A DNA stretch of 40,637 nt from Chloroflexota bacterium (GCA_025449555.1 JANWJD010000041.1:1-40637); one strand, 5' to 3'. Shown: positions 7,140 to 15,804, numbered from the stretch's first letter. Translations and numbers: made by a program. Notes: generated by a model from the sequence alone, not told the origin.

Positions 7140-7962
7140 TGCTCCAGTCTGGCGAGAAATCAAAGCGTCCTACGCCTTCGTAGAGCGCAATACCAACCTG
7201 TCAAAACGGTACTGGGGCTGGGAGTTGACCTTTCTGCTCTACACCGTGGCGCAATCGGCATCCGTCATCTACATCGCATACGCAACACCGGGAGCGGTCG
7301 GGAAGCACATCGATCCGCATCCGTTCGTGCTGTATCTGGCCATTGGCGCTCTCACCTGGTCATACATGGCGAACATGTTCATGGCAATCGCTGAGAGCGT
7401 GCAGTGGGAGCGCTGGGAAGGCACCATCGAGTACACGATGATGGCGCCGATCAACGTTTTCACCTACATCGTCGGATCATGTCTGTTCGGTGTGCTCTAC
7501 GGATTGGTACGAACCTCCCTGGTGCTGGTTGCGTTGATCTTCCTGTTTCACCTGGAGGCCAACCCGGCCGGCCTGCTACCCGCGCTCGCCATCGTCACGC
7601 TTGGCAGTGTGAGCTTCATCGGTCTCGGAATCATGGCGGCGACCCTGCCGCTGCTCTTCACGGAGAAGGGGGCGCAAATGACCTACGTGATCGAGGCGTG
7701 CCTCCTGTTGATCTCGGGGGTGTACTTCCCGATCAGCGTGTTGCCCAGCTGGATGCAGCCGCTCTCGCACCTCTCGCCCGCGACGTACGTGTTGAGCGGC
7801 ATCCGCGACGTGCTGTTGAAGCATCCCACCAGCACGATCATGGTGCACACGCTCGTGCCGCTGGCCGTGATTGGAATTCTCACCGTGCCACTGGGATTCT
7901 GGGTATTCTCCTGGGCCGAACATTACGCCAAGCGCACCGGCCGGCTCAAAAGGACCGGATAG
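7129..7962 (+). CDS. ABC-2 type exporter, permease subunit
   Basis: Membrane partner of the preceding ATPase, 277 residues, with about six predicted helices (around residues 35-52, 60-85, 108-135, 142-172, 178-198 and 240-262). The layout, with a soluble N-terminus and a conserved ISGVYFPISVLPSWMQPL segment before the last helices, is that of ABC-2 permeases. The start is GTG at 7129, inside the 3' end of the ATPase gene, giving an 11-base overlap and probable translational coupling. Substrate identity cannot be read from the sequence. Confidence 0.9.
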   Translation: MAVNAPVWREIKASYAFVERNTNLSKRYWGWELTFLLYTVAQSASVIYIAYATPGAVGKHIDPHPFVLYLAIGALTWSYMANMFMAIAESVQWERWEGTIEYTMMAPINVFTYIVGSCLFGVLYGLVRTSLVLVALIFLFHLEANPAGLLPALAIVTLGSVSFIGLGIMAATLPLLFTEKGAQMTYVIEACLLLISGVYFPISVLPSWMQPLSHLSPATYVLSGIRDVLLKHPTSTIMVHTLVPLAVIGILTVPLGFWVFSWAEHYAKRTGRLKRTG

Positions 7963-8021
7963 GCGCTCGTATACTGAAGAAATGACGCGCCCACGCGGGT
8001 GCAGCCGGTGACATGAGTGAC

Positions 8022-8048
8022 GCAGGGACCGCCGACAACGGTCCCTGC
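8022..8048 (+). other. Strong hairpin in the region upstream of mnmA
   Basis: GCAGGGACCG (8022-8031) and CGGTCCCTGC (8039-8048) form a perfect 10-bp stem with a 7-base loop. No T run follows, so it is not a standard intrinsic terminator. It lies 41 bases before the mnmA start and could end the exporter transcript with Rho, or lie in an mnmA 5' leader. A TATACT sequence at 7970-7975 could be a -10 element but has no matching -35. Confidence 0.45.
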
Positions 8049-8088
8049 CCCGCGCCGGAGAGATCACGACAAGAAGGACAGAGGGAAG

Positions 8089-9189
8089 ATGGGATCCAAA
8101 GGCTCCGTGTTGGTGGGCATGAGTGGCGGAGTCGATAGCTCCGTGACTGCTGCGGTACTCAAGCACGCCGGGTACGACGTGATCGGTATCACGATGCAGA
8201 TCTGGCACCGCTCCACCACGTTCGAGAACCCGGGCGCGATGCAAGGTTGCTGCACCATCGACGCGGTCGACGACGCTCGCCGTGTGGCGTCGAGGCTGGA
8301 CATCCCCTACTACGTGCCAAATTTCCGCGAGGAGTTCAGCGATGCCGTGGTGGACGACTTCGCGACTGAATACATGCAGGGACGGACTCCTAACCCCTGC
8401 GTGCGCTGCAATCAATTCGTGCGCTTCGCTGGTCTGATTCGGCGAGCCGATGAGTTGGGAATCGATTTCGTGGCAACGGGCCACTACGCTCGGGTCGAGT
8501 GGGATGAGGACCGAGCCGAATATGTGCTCAAGAAGGCGGTCGACCCGGCCAAGGATCAGTCATACATGCTGCACACCTTGAAGCAGCATCACCTGCGCCG
8601 CATCCTCTTTCCCCTGGGTGGGATGGCCAAGACTGAGACGCGCACGCTGGCTCGTGAGTTTCAGCTGCCGGTGGCGGACAAGCCCGACAGCCAGGAAATC
8701 TGCTTCGTGGCAGGGAAGAATTACAAGGAGTTCCTGCGACAGCACGTGGGCGAGATCGAACGTCCCGGTCCGATCGTCGATTCGCGTGGCAGGATCGTGG
8801 GAGAACACGACGGGATTCATGCATTCACAATCGGCCAGCGCAAGGGACTCGGCATCTCGTCCCCCGAGCCGCGCTACGTGCTGGAACTCAGGCCCAAAGA
8901 CAATACCGTAGTGGTGGGCGATCGGTCGGACGCCATGGTGCCCGCGCTGAACTGCTCTCGCCTCTCCTTCACCGGATCGAAGCCCACCGGCACATTCCCG
9001 GCCTCGATCAAGATCCGGTATCGGACTCCAGACCGACCGGGAGAGGTCGAACTCACGTCAGCGGACAGTGCATTCGTGGAATTCGAGAAGCCGGTCTGGG
9101 GGGTTGCGCCGGGTCAGCTCGCCGTGTTCTATGACGGGGACCGGGTTATCGGCGGCGGGACGATCGATGCAGGAATAGCTGCCGCCTAG
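8089..9189 (+). CDS. mnmA: tRNA-specific 2-thiouridylase MnmA
   Basis: Cytoplasmic enzyme that adds sulfur to uridine-34 of Glu, Gln and Lys tRNAs using ATP and a persulfide relay. Visible features are the PP-loop GMSGGVDSS (about residues 10-18), the cysteine in TPNPCVRCN, TGHYARVEW, KDQSYMLHTL, and the second catalytic cysteine in PDSQEICFV. The C-terminal part (about 285-366) is the usual beta-barrel with FTIGQRKGLGI and RYVLELRP. The length of 366 residues from ATG at 8089 matches the family; the 24 extra residues from an upstream start are not conserved. A GA-rich stretch (AAGGACAGAGGGAAG) precedes the ATG. The partner modification gene mnmE is also in this window. Confidence 0.95.
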   Translation: MGSKGSVLVGMSGGVDSSVTAAVLKHAGYDVIGITMQIWHRSTTFENPGAMQGCCTIDAVDDARRVASRLDIPYYVPNFREEFSDAVVDDFATEYMQGRTPNPCVRCNQFVRFAGLIRRADELGIDFVATGHYARVEWDEDRAEYVLKKAVDPAKDQSYMLHTLKQHHLRRILFPLGGMAKTETRTLAREFQLPVADKPDSQEICFVAGKNYKEFLRQHVGEIERPGPIVDSRGRIVGEHDGIHAFTIGQRKGLGISSPEPRYVLELRPKDNTVVVGDRSDAMVPALNCSRLSFTGSKPTGTFPASIKIRYRTPDRPGEVELTSADSAFVEFEKPVWGVAPGQLAVFYDGDRVIGGGTIDAGIAAA

Positions 9190-9219
9190 AAACTACGGCG
9201 CTCGATCCCGGCGATCGGA

Positions 9220-9684
9220 CTACTTGCCTGCTGCTCCGGTGGACTCGCCGGGTGGAACCACGACGTCCGGGGTCGCCGGGTGCGTGGATTCGTGTACCGC
9301 CTGGAACTGCAGGTCGTCGAGTTTACGGGTGACGATGTTGAGCTTCGCATTTATCACGTCGACGTCCGCCTTATTTGGCACGTTCAGCGCATCCAGAAAG
9401 GCATTCATGGCGCCGCGCAGCGCGTCGCCCATTCGGGTGCGGCCCGCCGATTGCAGGCGTAGGTCGTCGGCGCGTCGCTGCAACTCGTCCTGCGCCTGGG
9501 CGCCACGGTCGACGAAGCGATCGAACGTCTCGTTGGCTACGTCGCGCGCCGTGGCTGCGGCTCCCAGTCCAGCCAGGACTACACGTTTCGCCGGTCGATC
9601 CGGCTCGGGCGTTCCGGCGTAGGCGGTAGCAATGTCTGGGTCCAGGCCTGCAGAGGTCTCGTTAGGAAAAGGTCCTTCAGTCAT
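9220..9684 (-). CDS. Phasin-like coiled-coil protein
   Basis: Small soluble protein of 154 residues with a Pro-rich N-terminus, a helical centre rich in Ala, Arg and Gln (about 45-110) and the motif ALNVPNKADVDVINAKLN followed by TRKLDDL. That motif (short linker, VP, then a heptad-like helix) recalls phasins or polyhydroxyalkanoate granule-associated proteins, which use this helix to oligomerise. The assignment is tentative, because no PHA synthase is in the window and other coiled-coil stress proteins look similar. AGGAG lies seven bases before the ATG at 9682-9684. It is convergent with mnmA. Confidence 0.65.
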   Translation of the reverse strand: MTEGPFPNETSAGLDPDIATAYAGTPEPDRPAKRVVLAGLGAAATARDVANETFDRFVDRGAQAQDELQRRADDLRLQSAGRTRMGDALRGAMNAFLDALNVPNKADVDVINAKLNIVTRKLDDLQFQAVHESTHPATPDVVVPPGESTGAAGK

Positions 9685-9800
9685 TCGTTACTCCTGTGAC
9701 GCGCGTCTCCGTGCGCGAGTCGATCATTCCTGCATGGATCCAAGGTGTCCACGCGTGTCAGGGACGCGTTACCCGAACATAGCAAAGGGCGCGCGGTCCA

Positions 9801-10436
9801 TCAACTCAGCGCTTCCATTGACGGCGCGGCGTCACTCTGGTGAATCACCCAACGCTCCCACTCCGTGCGGACATGACGGAGCGCACCCGATAGAAGCTCG
9901 CGATTCTGGGGTGCGTTCAGCCAACGGGAAGCTCCCGAGGGATGCGGCAGCGGGATCGTTGCCACGCCATTTACATCGAACCGCTGCCCGATGAGTTCGG
10001 TGAGGGGGCGTTTGGGGAAATATCGGTCGATGGCGAGCCCGCCGACCAACACCATGGCACGCGGCTGGACCAGGTTCAACTGAGCTTCGAGAAACGGGCG
10101 GCACAGTGCTATCTCTCGTCCAGACGGACGCCGGTCGCCCGCACCGCCCGCCACGCGTCCCGGATAACATTTGGTAATCGCCGTCATATAGACCTGCTGC
10201 CGGAAGTCCTCTTCCTCTATGTCGACAGATGCCAGCCAACGGAAGAGCTCCTTCCCTGCTCTGCCGGCAAACGGACGCCGCACGTCCAGCTCCGTGATGC
10301 CGGGAGCTTGGCCGATGAGCATGATTCGATTGCCCGCCCGTCCGGCCACTACCGGTGCTGCCCGTTCGATGTACCCGGCAGCCTCGCAAGCACGGCAGAC
10401 CAGAATGCGCTGATGGAGGCACTCCAGCTCGTTCAC
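9801..10436 (-). CDS. Uracil-DNA glycosylase, family 4-like with Fe-S cysteines
   Basis: Base-excision repair enzyme that removes uracil from DNA; 211 residues from GTG at 10434-10436. Four cysteines (C14, C17, C91, C113) are placed as in the iron-sulfur family 4 enzymes. Motif 1 is GQAPG (42-46) followed by RPFAGRAG, and motif 2 is HPSGASRWLN near residue 175. Family 4 proteins usually have GEAPG, so Gln in place of Glu is a small departure. The frame stays open for about 330 more codons upstream, but that part is antisense to glnA and not coding. No clear Shine-Dalgarno sequence precedes the GTG. It diverges from glnA. Confidence 0.85.
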   Translation of the reverse strand: MNELECLHQRILVCRACEAAGYIERAAPVVAGRAGNRIMLIGQAPGITELDVRRPFAGRAGKELFRWLASVDIEEEDFRQQVYMTAITKCYPGRVAGGAGDRRPSGREIALCRPFLEAQLNLVQPRAMVLVGGLAIDRYFPKRPLTELIGQRFDVNGVATIPLPHPSGASRWLNAPQNRELLSGALRHVRTEWERWVIHQSDAAPSMEALS

Positions 10437-10574
10437 AATCCAAGATTCTACACAGGGTGCACCAGTGAATTCGTCTCTATCCGGCGAGGGCCATGCGACA
10501 ATACGACCGGCCTTTCTGCAGGGTCGACGATTCGCACGAACGTAGTGTCGGACTGGAATGAGGAGGATGACCAG

Positions 10575-11918
10575 ATGATCGAGATGACGCCCGAGCGCGT
10601 GCTCCAGCGGAGTGAGGAAGAGCACGTCAGATTTGTGAACCTGCAGTTCACCGACATCACCGGCGCAGTGAAGAGCGTCACGATTCCCATCGAGCAGTTC
10701 GCCGACTCGATCGAGCACGGCACCTGGTTCGACGGATCGTCGATCGAGGGCTTCGCTCGCATCGCCGAATCCGACATGTACCTCAAACCGGATGTGCGTA
10801 CGTTCCGCATCATCCCCTGGGAGCGCGGCGACAATACGACGGCCCGGGTCATCTGCCAGGTATTCACGCCCAACGGTCAGCCGTTTCCGGGGGATCCGCG
10901 CGAGGTCTTGATCCGGGCTTTGCGCGAGGCAGAGGAGATGGGCTTCGACTTCTACACCGGCCCGGAACTCGAATTCTTTCTGCTGGTTCCGGGCGAGAAC
11001 GGCCAGGATCGACCGTTGGCGCACGATCAAGGCGGCTATTTCGACCTGTCCACGGATCTTGCGTCGTCGGTACGCAAAGAAATGGTCAATGGGCTGCAGG
11101 GCATGGGCATCAGTGTCGAGGCGTCTCACCATGAAGTCGCCATCGGGCAGCACGAGATCGATTTTCGCTATGGAGAAGCCCTGCAAACCGCCGACAACGC
11201 CGTTACGTTCAAGTACACGTTGAAGGCCATCGCCGAACAACATGGACTGCATGCCACGTTCATGCCCAAGCCTATTTTTGGGGTCAACGGATCGGGCATG
11301 CACGTGCACCAGAGCATGTTCCACAAAGGCACAGACAATAACGCTTTCGTGAATCTGGACGACGAGTATGGGCTCTCTGACCTGGCGAAGCATTTCATTG
11401 CCGGACAACTCACCCACGCGCGGGGCATGTCGTCCGTCCTGGCATCGCTGGTCAACTCGTATAAGCGATTGGTACCGGGATACGAAGCGCCGGTATACAT
11501 CAGCTGGGCACGCGTCAATCGCTCGGCCTTGATTCGAGTGCCACAGATCACGAAGGAAAAACCTCGCTCCGCGCGCATCGAACTGCGTTTCCCAGATCCG
11601 AGCGCCAACCCATACCTCGCATTCGCCGTGATGCTCAAGGCCGGTCTGGACGGCATCAAGCGAGAACTCGAGCTACCGCCGCCGGTCGAGGAGAACCTGT
11701 ACCACTTCAACGAAGAGCGGCGGCGTGAGCGCGGTATCGATATGCTTCCCGGGTCGCTGGTCGAAGCACTCGACGAGCTGCGGCAGGATGCGGTTATTCA
11801 AGAAGGTCTGGGCGAACACGTGTACGAGCGTTTTGTCGAAGCCAAACAGGAGGAATGGGACGAGTACCGGATGCAGGTTACGCCGTGGGAGTTGCAGCGT
11901 TACCTGCCCGTCGTCTAG
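10575..11918 (+). CDS. glnA: Glutamine synthetase type I
   Basis: Dodecameric enzyme that makes glutamine from glutamate, ammonia and ATP. The 447-residue length and features match type I enzymes: WFDGSSIEGF near residue 50, the metal-binding GPELEFFL, the NGSGMHVHQS histidine motif, the KRLVPGYEAP stretch and the RIELRFPDPSANPYLAF segment. The C-terminal region reads EENLYHFNEERRRERGI, resembling Bacillus-type (alpha) enzymes, so control by adenylylation is unlikely. AGGAGGA (10561-10567) is placed correctly for ATG 10575; an open frame running further upstream is not conserved. No GlnR-like operator was recognised. Confidence 0.96.
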   Translation: MIEMTPERVLQRSEEEHVRFVNLQFTDITGAVKSVTIPIEQFADSIEHGTWFDGSSIEGFARIAESDMYLKPDVRTFRIIPWERGDNTTARVICQVFTPNGQPFPGDPREVLIRALREAEEMGFDFYTGPELEFFLLVPGENGQDRPLAHDQGGYFDLSTDLASSVRKEMVNGLQGMGISVEASHHEVAIGQHEIDFRYGEALQTADNAVTFKYTLKAIAEQHGLHATFMPKPIFGVNGSGMHVHQSMFHKGTDNNAFVNLDDEYGLSDLAKHFIAGQLTHARGMSSVLASLVNSYKRLVPGYEAPVYISWARVNRSALIRVPQITKEKPRSARIELRFPDPSANPYLAFAVMLKAGLDGIKRELELPPPVEENLYHFNEERRRERGIDMLPGSLVEALDELRQDAVIQEGLGEHVYERFVEAKQEEWDEYRMQVTPWELQRYLPVV

Positions 11919-11936
11919 TTCGCCGAGGGCTGGGCG

Positions 11937-12485
11937 ATGTCGCCTCAGGAAATGGGTCGCCGCATCGTGGTGGTTGGCTCGACCGGAGCCGGCAAAACCC
12001 GCCTGGCGACAGCCCTGGCGTCGCGACTGGTAGTTCCGCACGTTGAACTCGACGCGCTGCACTGGGAGGCGGGTTGGGCGCCCGCCTCCACGCCCGCCTT
12101 CCGGGCGCGGGTTGCTCAGGCACTGGCGGGTGACGCCTGGGTTGTCGACGGGAATTACGGTTCGGTGCGGGATCTAGTCTGGCCGCGAGCGGAAACGATG
12201 GTCTGGCTGGACTACGCCTTGCCGCTCATCATGTGGCGCTTGACCCGCCGGACGGTGCATCGCCTCCGCACCGGTCACGAACTATGGAACGGCAATCGCG
12301 AGCGTTTTGGGACTGTTTTCAGCCGCGAATCGCTCTACGTGTGGGCGTTCAAGACCCATGGGAAACGGCGACGGGAGTATCCAGCGTTTCTAGAGGAGCC
12401 GGAGCATCGGCATCTTCAGGTGGTACGATTGTCGACGCCGGCACAAGCGACGCGGTGGTTGTCCGGTCTAGCGATCCAGACGTAG
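11937..12485 (+). CDS. P-loop kinase-like protein (FlaR/adenylate-kinase related)
   Basis: Soluble protein of 182 residues with an N-terminal Walker A GSTGAGKT (about residues 14-21), the substrate-binding HVELDALHWEAGW segment, VVDGNYGSVRDLVW and VWLDYALPLIMWRL, then a basic lid-like region (RRTVHRLRTG, KRRREYP). This pattern is typical of the small kinases annotated as adenylate kinase or topology modulation protein FlaR; the true substrate is not established. The ATG at 11937 has GAGGG with 8-base spacing. It starts 18 bases after glnA and may be cotranscribed with it. Confidence 0.8.
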   Translation: MSPQEMGRRIVVVGSTGAGKTRLATALASRLVVPHVELDALHWEAGWAPASTPAFRARVAQALAGDAWVVDGNYGSVRDLVWPRAETMVWLDYALPLIMWRLTRRTVHRLRTGHELWNGNRERFGTVFSRESLYVWAFKTHGKRRREYPAFLEEPEHRHLQVVRLSTPAQATRWLSGLAIQT

Positions 12486-12500
12486 ATGGGCAGATTTTGT

Positions 12501-13241
12501 TTACTTGTAGCCACCGTAGATGGCGTGACCGGCTCGCAGCCAGAAACAATCGACCTGGCTCAATCCGGCGCTGGCCAGCCAGCCGAGCTGCTCAAACAGA
12601 CCTGACGGCTGGTCGAATTCCAGATCGGGGTCCCGGTAATGGTTCCAACCCTCACGAAAGCGTTCGTAGGAAGCTGACGCGCCGGTATATTCGAGCGATT
12701 GTTGTTGCACGACTGCATCCCAGAGGTCTCCGTAGGCGCTCCAGACCCGGTCGTTCACCGGTTCGACCAAATCGACGATGAAGAGGCCGCCACCGGACGG
12801 TAACACGGTCACGAGATCGGTGTAGAGCGCTTGCTTCTCGACGGCATCGAGATGATGGATGGCCAGCGACGAAACGAAGCACCGTAGGTCAGGGGGAAGA
12901 CGACCGAGCCAATCGCGTGCGCGCAGATCGAAGTGGGCGAACTCGGTGCGCCCGGCGTAGGCGGACAACTGGTGCACAGCTCGCTCGAGCATGGCAGAGG
13001 AGCCATCCAGCAAGAGGGCTCGACTGGCGGGGAACCGGCGCAGGACGGCTTCAGAAAGCGCTCCCGCTCCGCACGCCAGATCGACGATCGCAAACGAGTC
13101 ACCTCCATCGGCCGGCACGAGCGACGCTACAAAATCCACTTGCTCCTGGCGGGACGGCGTAATGACCTCACCGAGCTCGATGAATTCGATCGAGCTCTCC
13201 TCTTCCCACCGGATGGACGACTCACCCACCGGCACGGTCAT
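12501..13241 (-). CDS. Class I SAM-dependent methyltransferase
   Basis: Protein of 246 residues with a Rossmann-type methyltransferase core: motif I IVDLACGAGALSEAVL (about residues 51-66), an acidic residue in LLLDGSSAML that would bind the SAM ribose, FDLRARDW, then SSLAIHHLD and GGLFIVDLVEP. These motifs fit small-molecule methyltransferases of the ubiE/tellurite type; the substrate is unknown. It is the third gene of a minus-strand run after holB and the RicT-like gene, and its start overlaps the latter by 20 bases. In Bacillus a tRNA methyltransferase occupies a nearby slot, but this protein lacks the NPPY motif of those enzymes. Confidence 0.85.
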   Translation of the reverse strand: MTVPVGESSIRWEEESSIEFIELGEVITPSRQEQVDFVASLVPADGGDSFAIVDLACGAGALSEAVLRRFPASRALLLDGSSAMLERAVHQLSAYAGRTEFAHFDLRARDWLGRLPPDLRCFVSSLAIHHLDAVEKQALYTDLVTVLPSGGGLFIVDLVEPVNDRVWSAYGDLWDAVVQQQSLEYTGASASYERFREGWNHYRDPDLEFDQPSGLFEQLGWLASAGLSQVDCFWLRAGHAIYGGYK

Positions 13242-13605
13242 CCCATGGCACGAGGGTCGGAGATCCGTTCTCGGCGGAGATCGTGACTTGCCGCTGGACC
13301 GGATCCAAGGCGACTACTATCCCCTCGACCTCGCCCTGCTGCACCATTTCCCCCAGGGCGGGAAACTCCGATCCCGGCAGGTATGCGCAATCCGGATCGG
13401 GTGGTAGCGGGGGGCGAGACTCGACGACGATTCCGTCAAGGTGTGCCGGAGGCGTCAGGAACTCTTCCGGCGTCACAAACACCTCGCCGTGCGTGTCACC
13501 GTCGACCAGCCGAACGCTCACCCGACTGAGGGGCACGATCCCTGCTTCATCGGCGTCGAGCCATACCATGCGTCCGTCGACCAGTCGCACTCCGGCGATT
13601 CTCAC
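13222..13605 (-). CDS. Short RicT/PSP1-like protein next to holB
   Basis: Protein of 127 residues without a strong family signature. Its first 70 residues (IAGVRLVDGRMVWLDAD, then a G-D-HGEVFV strand and GIVVESRPP) resemble the N-terminal part of RicT/YaaT, which in Firmicutes lies directly after holB and takes part in RNA processing and sporulation complexes. The cysteine-containing C-terminal PSP1 region of RicT is absent; the remaining 50 residues are beta-rich (VEGIVVALDPVQRQVTIS). It overlaps holB by 4 bases and the next methyltransferase by 20. The relationship is inferred from position and a pattern seen by eye. Confidence 0.65.
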   Translation of the reverse strand: MRIAGVRLVDGRMVWLDADEAGIVPLSRVSVRLVDGDTHGEVFVTPEEFLTPPAHLDGIVVESRPPLPPDPDCAYLPGSEFPALGEMVQQGEVEGIVVALDPVQRQVTISAENGSPTLVPWDDRAGG

Positions 13606-14576
13606 TTGGGCGCGACCAGGGCCGCTTCGAGCGCGAGGCGGGGATCGACATTGGCGTCGATGCGAATCATGGCCCGGCGGAGCGCCTGTAGATACGCGCT
13701 GAGCTCGGCCATCGAATATCGCTCCACCTGACGGCGCAACGCCTCCTGCTGATCGTCGAGAGCGCTATGCGGCACCAATCCACCCTTTACCAGCAACAGG
13801 TCGCGGGCCAAGAGAAGGAGCAATTCTATCTGGCGTCGGACGGAGGACCGGTCCTTACGGTCGGAGGTCAGCGACTCCACCAGTTGCAATCGCGCGTCGA
13901 GGTCCATATCAGGCACGGCGCCCAATCGCTCGAGCATTTCGCGCCGCTGCACTACGATCTTGGGCTGTTTAGCGGCCTGCAACGCCCATCCCACGTTGCC
14001 ACGCGCCAAACGCGCCACCCGCCGGGCGTCATCAGCTTCACTGCCGCGTTGTTCGAGTGCTGCGGTCAGCACGTCATCGTTCACCGGATGGAGCCGCACC
14101 ACCCGGCAGCGCGAGAGGACGGTTGCCGGAAGAGCATCGGCCTCAACCGCGGTGAGCACCATTGTGACCTGCGGTTGCGGTTCCTCCAGAGTCTTGAGCA
14201 GCGCGTCGGCTGCCTGCAAGGTGAGCACTTCGGCCCCGGCAATGATATAGACTTTCCACCTCCCCTGGTACGGCCGCAGCGAGGTGGCCTCCCGCAGTGC
14301 CCGCACCTGGGCGATCTGCACATTTTCTTTGCCGTCTGCTCGTTCGATGAGGGAGACGTCCGGATGCGATCTGGCCTCGATCTGGCGACAATGCACGCAG
14401 GTTTGACACGGAGGACCATCACCAATGCAGTTCAGAGCCTTGGCCAATTCGAGGGCCAATCTGGTCTTCCCGACGCCGGCCGGCCCGGTGAGAAGCAGCG
14501 CGTGCGGCAACTTATCGGTCGCGATTGCCGCTTCGAGTGTCGCGATGGTCTCCGTCTGCCCGATAATGTCCCACAT
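13602..14576 (-). CDS. holB: DNA polymerase III delta prime subunit
   Basis: Clamp-loader subunit that helps load the sliding clamp at replication. The 324-residue protein has Walker A GPAGVGKT (31-38), a zinc-binding set of four cysteines (C50, C57, C60, C63), the LLKTLEEP segment and the SRC motif (LSRCRVVRL) that supplies the trans-acting arginine. A helical C-terminal collar domain follows. Its Walker A is intact, as in Gram-positive-type subunits, so ATP binding is possible. It is the first gene of a three-gene minus-strand run and diverges from hrcA. Confidence 0.93.
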   Translation of the reverse strand: MWDIIGQTETIATLEAAIATDKLPHALLLTGPAGVGKTRLALELAKALNCIGDGPPCQTCVHCRQIEARSHPDVSLIERADGKENVQIAQVRALREATSLRPYQGRWKVYIIAGAEVLTLQAADALLKTLEEPQPQVTMVLTAVEADALPATVLSRCRVVRLHPVNDDVLTAALEQRGSEADDARRVARLARGNVGWALQAAKQPKIVVQRREMLERLGAVPDMDLDARLQLVESLTSDRKDRSSVRRQIELLLLLARDLLLVKGGLVPHSALDDQQEALRRQVERYSMAELSAYLQALRRAMIRIDANVDPRLALEAALVAPK

Positions 14577-14669
14577 TGCTCACCATTTTATCCGTATCCG
14601 CCCAACCGGCACGCGCCTCGGAAGCCACGACCGCGGCGCAGGAGCCGGCACGTGGACCGAGATCGCGGC

Positions 14670-14699
14670 CTGACATCGACCCGGGAACGGTGGTATTAT
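14670..14699 (+). promoter_or_regulatory. Promoter of the hrcA operon
   Basis: CTGACA (14670-14675) and TATTAT (14694-14699) are spaced 18 bases apart. The predicted start near 14706 falls just before the CIRCE element, which would therefore block initiation when bound by HrcA. Confidence 0.6.
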
Positions 14700-14707
14700 G
14701 GTAGGAG

Positions 14708-14734
14708 TTAGCAGTCTAAGAGGGAGAGTGCTAA
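14708..14734 (+). promoter_or_regulatory. CIRCE operator (HrcA binding site)
   Basis: TTAGCAGTC (14708-14716), nine bases, then GAGTGCTAA (14726-14734). This is the heat-shock CIRCE inverted repeat with one mismatch in the left arm (consensus TTAGCACTC). It lies 22 bases before hrcA, which encodes its repressor, so the operon should be autoregulated and heat-induced. Confidence 0.93.
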
Positions 14735-14756
14735 TGGGTGAATGTGGGGGACGTAC

Positions 14757-15797
14757 ATGGAACTGACGGAACGCCAGGACCAGATTCTGAAGGCTATTGT
14801 CGAGCAGTATATCGGCACGGCGCATCCCATTGGCTCGGCTGCACTTGTGTCCCTCGGGGGCCTGAACGTGAGTTCAGCGACGATACGCCACGAGATGGGT
14901 GTGCTGGAAGAGCTTGGCTATGTGCGTCAACTGCATACGTCCGGGGGCCGGGTACCCACCAATGCCGGATATCGCTATTACGTGGAGCGCCTGATGGAGC
15001 GCACACACCTCGCTCATTCCGAGGCCAGCACCATACGACACCAGTTCCACCAGGCACATATGGAGTTACAGGAATGGTTGAAACTGGCGGCGACCATCAT
15101 GGCGCATCGCATGCAGAATGTTGGGTTGATCACCGCTCCACGTTCCGCCGAGATTCGCTTGCGACACCTGGAGCTCATCAGCATTCAGAGCACCATCGCC
15201 CTGCTGATCGTCGTCCTGCAGGACGGCACCGTGCTGCAGGAAATGGTGACCCTGGACGACGCTCTTGCACAGGAAGATTTGAGCATTATGGCCGACCACC
15301 TGACGGCGCAATGGCGCGGCCTCGCGGTCACCGGTATCGAGGCCAGGGTGGTCGAGTTACCGCCGGTGGAAGCTCGTGTCGCCGGCTTCACCGCGCAGCT
15401 CCTGCGCCGGGGAGAGGATCAACACGCGCAGATTTTCCACGCCGGCCTGGCGGAGATGATTCGACAGCCGGAGTTCCTCGGGCCTCGACCCGGAGAGCCG
15501 GCCGGGATGTTCAACGACCGACTCAGTCAGATGGTAGACTTCCTGCACCAGGGACTCGCCTTGCAGCGGTTGCTTGCCGGCCTTCCTGGTCCCGCTGCGG
15601 TACAGATCGTCATCGGCGGCGAGACGGCCGGTCAAGGTATGCAGGATTACAGCTTTGTGCTGGCGCGCTACGGGCATGAAGGTGAAGGCTCGGGATTTCT
15701 GGGCGTGGTCGGTCCGACGCGCATGGAGTATCGCCGCGCGGTGGCGTTAGTCCGCTACATGACTGATTTAATGACAGATCTGGTGCATCCGTATTGA
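14757..15797 (+). CDS. hrcA: Heat-inducible transcription repressor HrcA
   Basis: Dimeric repressor of heat-shock genes, 346 residues. The N-terminal winged helix reads LTERQDQILKAIVEQYIGTAHPIGS and continues with SSATIRHEMGVLEELGY, both highly conserved. The rest is the GAF-like and dimerisation region, ending in the typical GPTRMEYRRAVALVRYM motif. ATG 14757 is chosen because GGGGG sits six bases upstream; five more residues would follow from an earlier ATG. A CIRCE element lies directly upstream. The gene opens the hrcA-grpE-dnaJ run, seven bases before grpE. Confidence 0.96.
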   Translation: MELTERQDQILKAIVEQYIGTAHPIGSAALVSLGGLNVSSATIRHEMGVLEELGYVRQLHTSGGRVPTNAGYRYYVERLMERTHLAHSEASTIRHQFHQAHMELQEWLKLAATIMAHRMQNVGLITAPRSAEIRLRHLELISIQSTIALLIVVLQDGTVLQEMVTLDDALAQEDLSIMADHLTAQWRGLAVTGIEARVVELPPVEARVAGFTAQLLRRGEDQHAQIFHAGLAEMIRQPEFLGPRPGEPAGMFNDRLSQMVDFLHQGLALQRLLAGLPGPAAVQIVIGGETAGQGMQDYSFVLARYGHEGEGSGFLGVVGPTRMEYRRAVALVRYMTDLMTDLVHPY

Positions 15798-15804
15798 GAG
15801 TGAG

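Noticed and set aside
7970-7975. TATACT as the mnmA promoter -10
   Set aside because: No acceptable -35 lies 16-18 bases upstream.
8001-8060. T-box riboswitch before mnmA
   Set aside because: AGGGACCGCC near the hairpin recalls a T-box, but the conserved T-box sequence and specifier region are missing, and mnmA is not a usual target.
9942-10574. Open frame extending glnA upstream by 211 codons
   Set aside because: The extension overlaps the divergent glycosylase gene, and AGGAGGA supports ATG 10575.
10437-11417. Long open frame upstream of the uracil-DNA glycosylase on the minus strand
   Set aside because: It is antisense to most of glnA, shows no family similarity, and the glycosylase is complete from GTG 10436.
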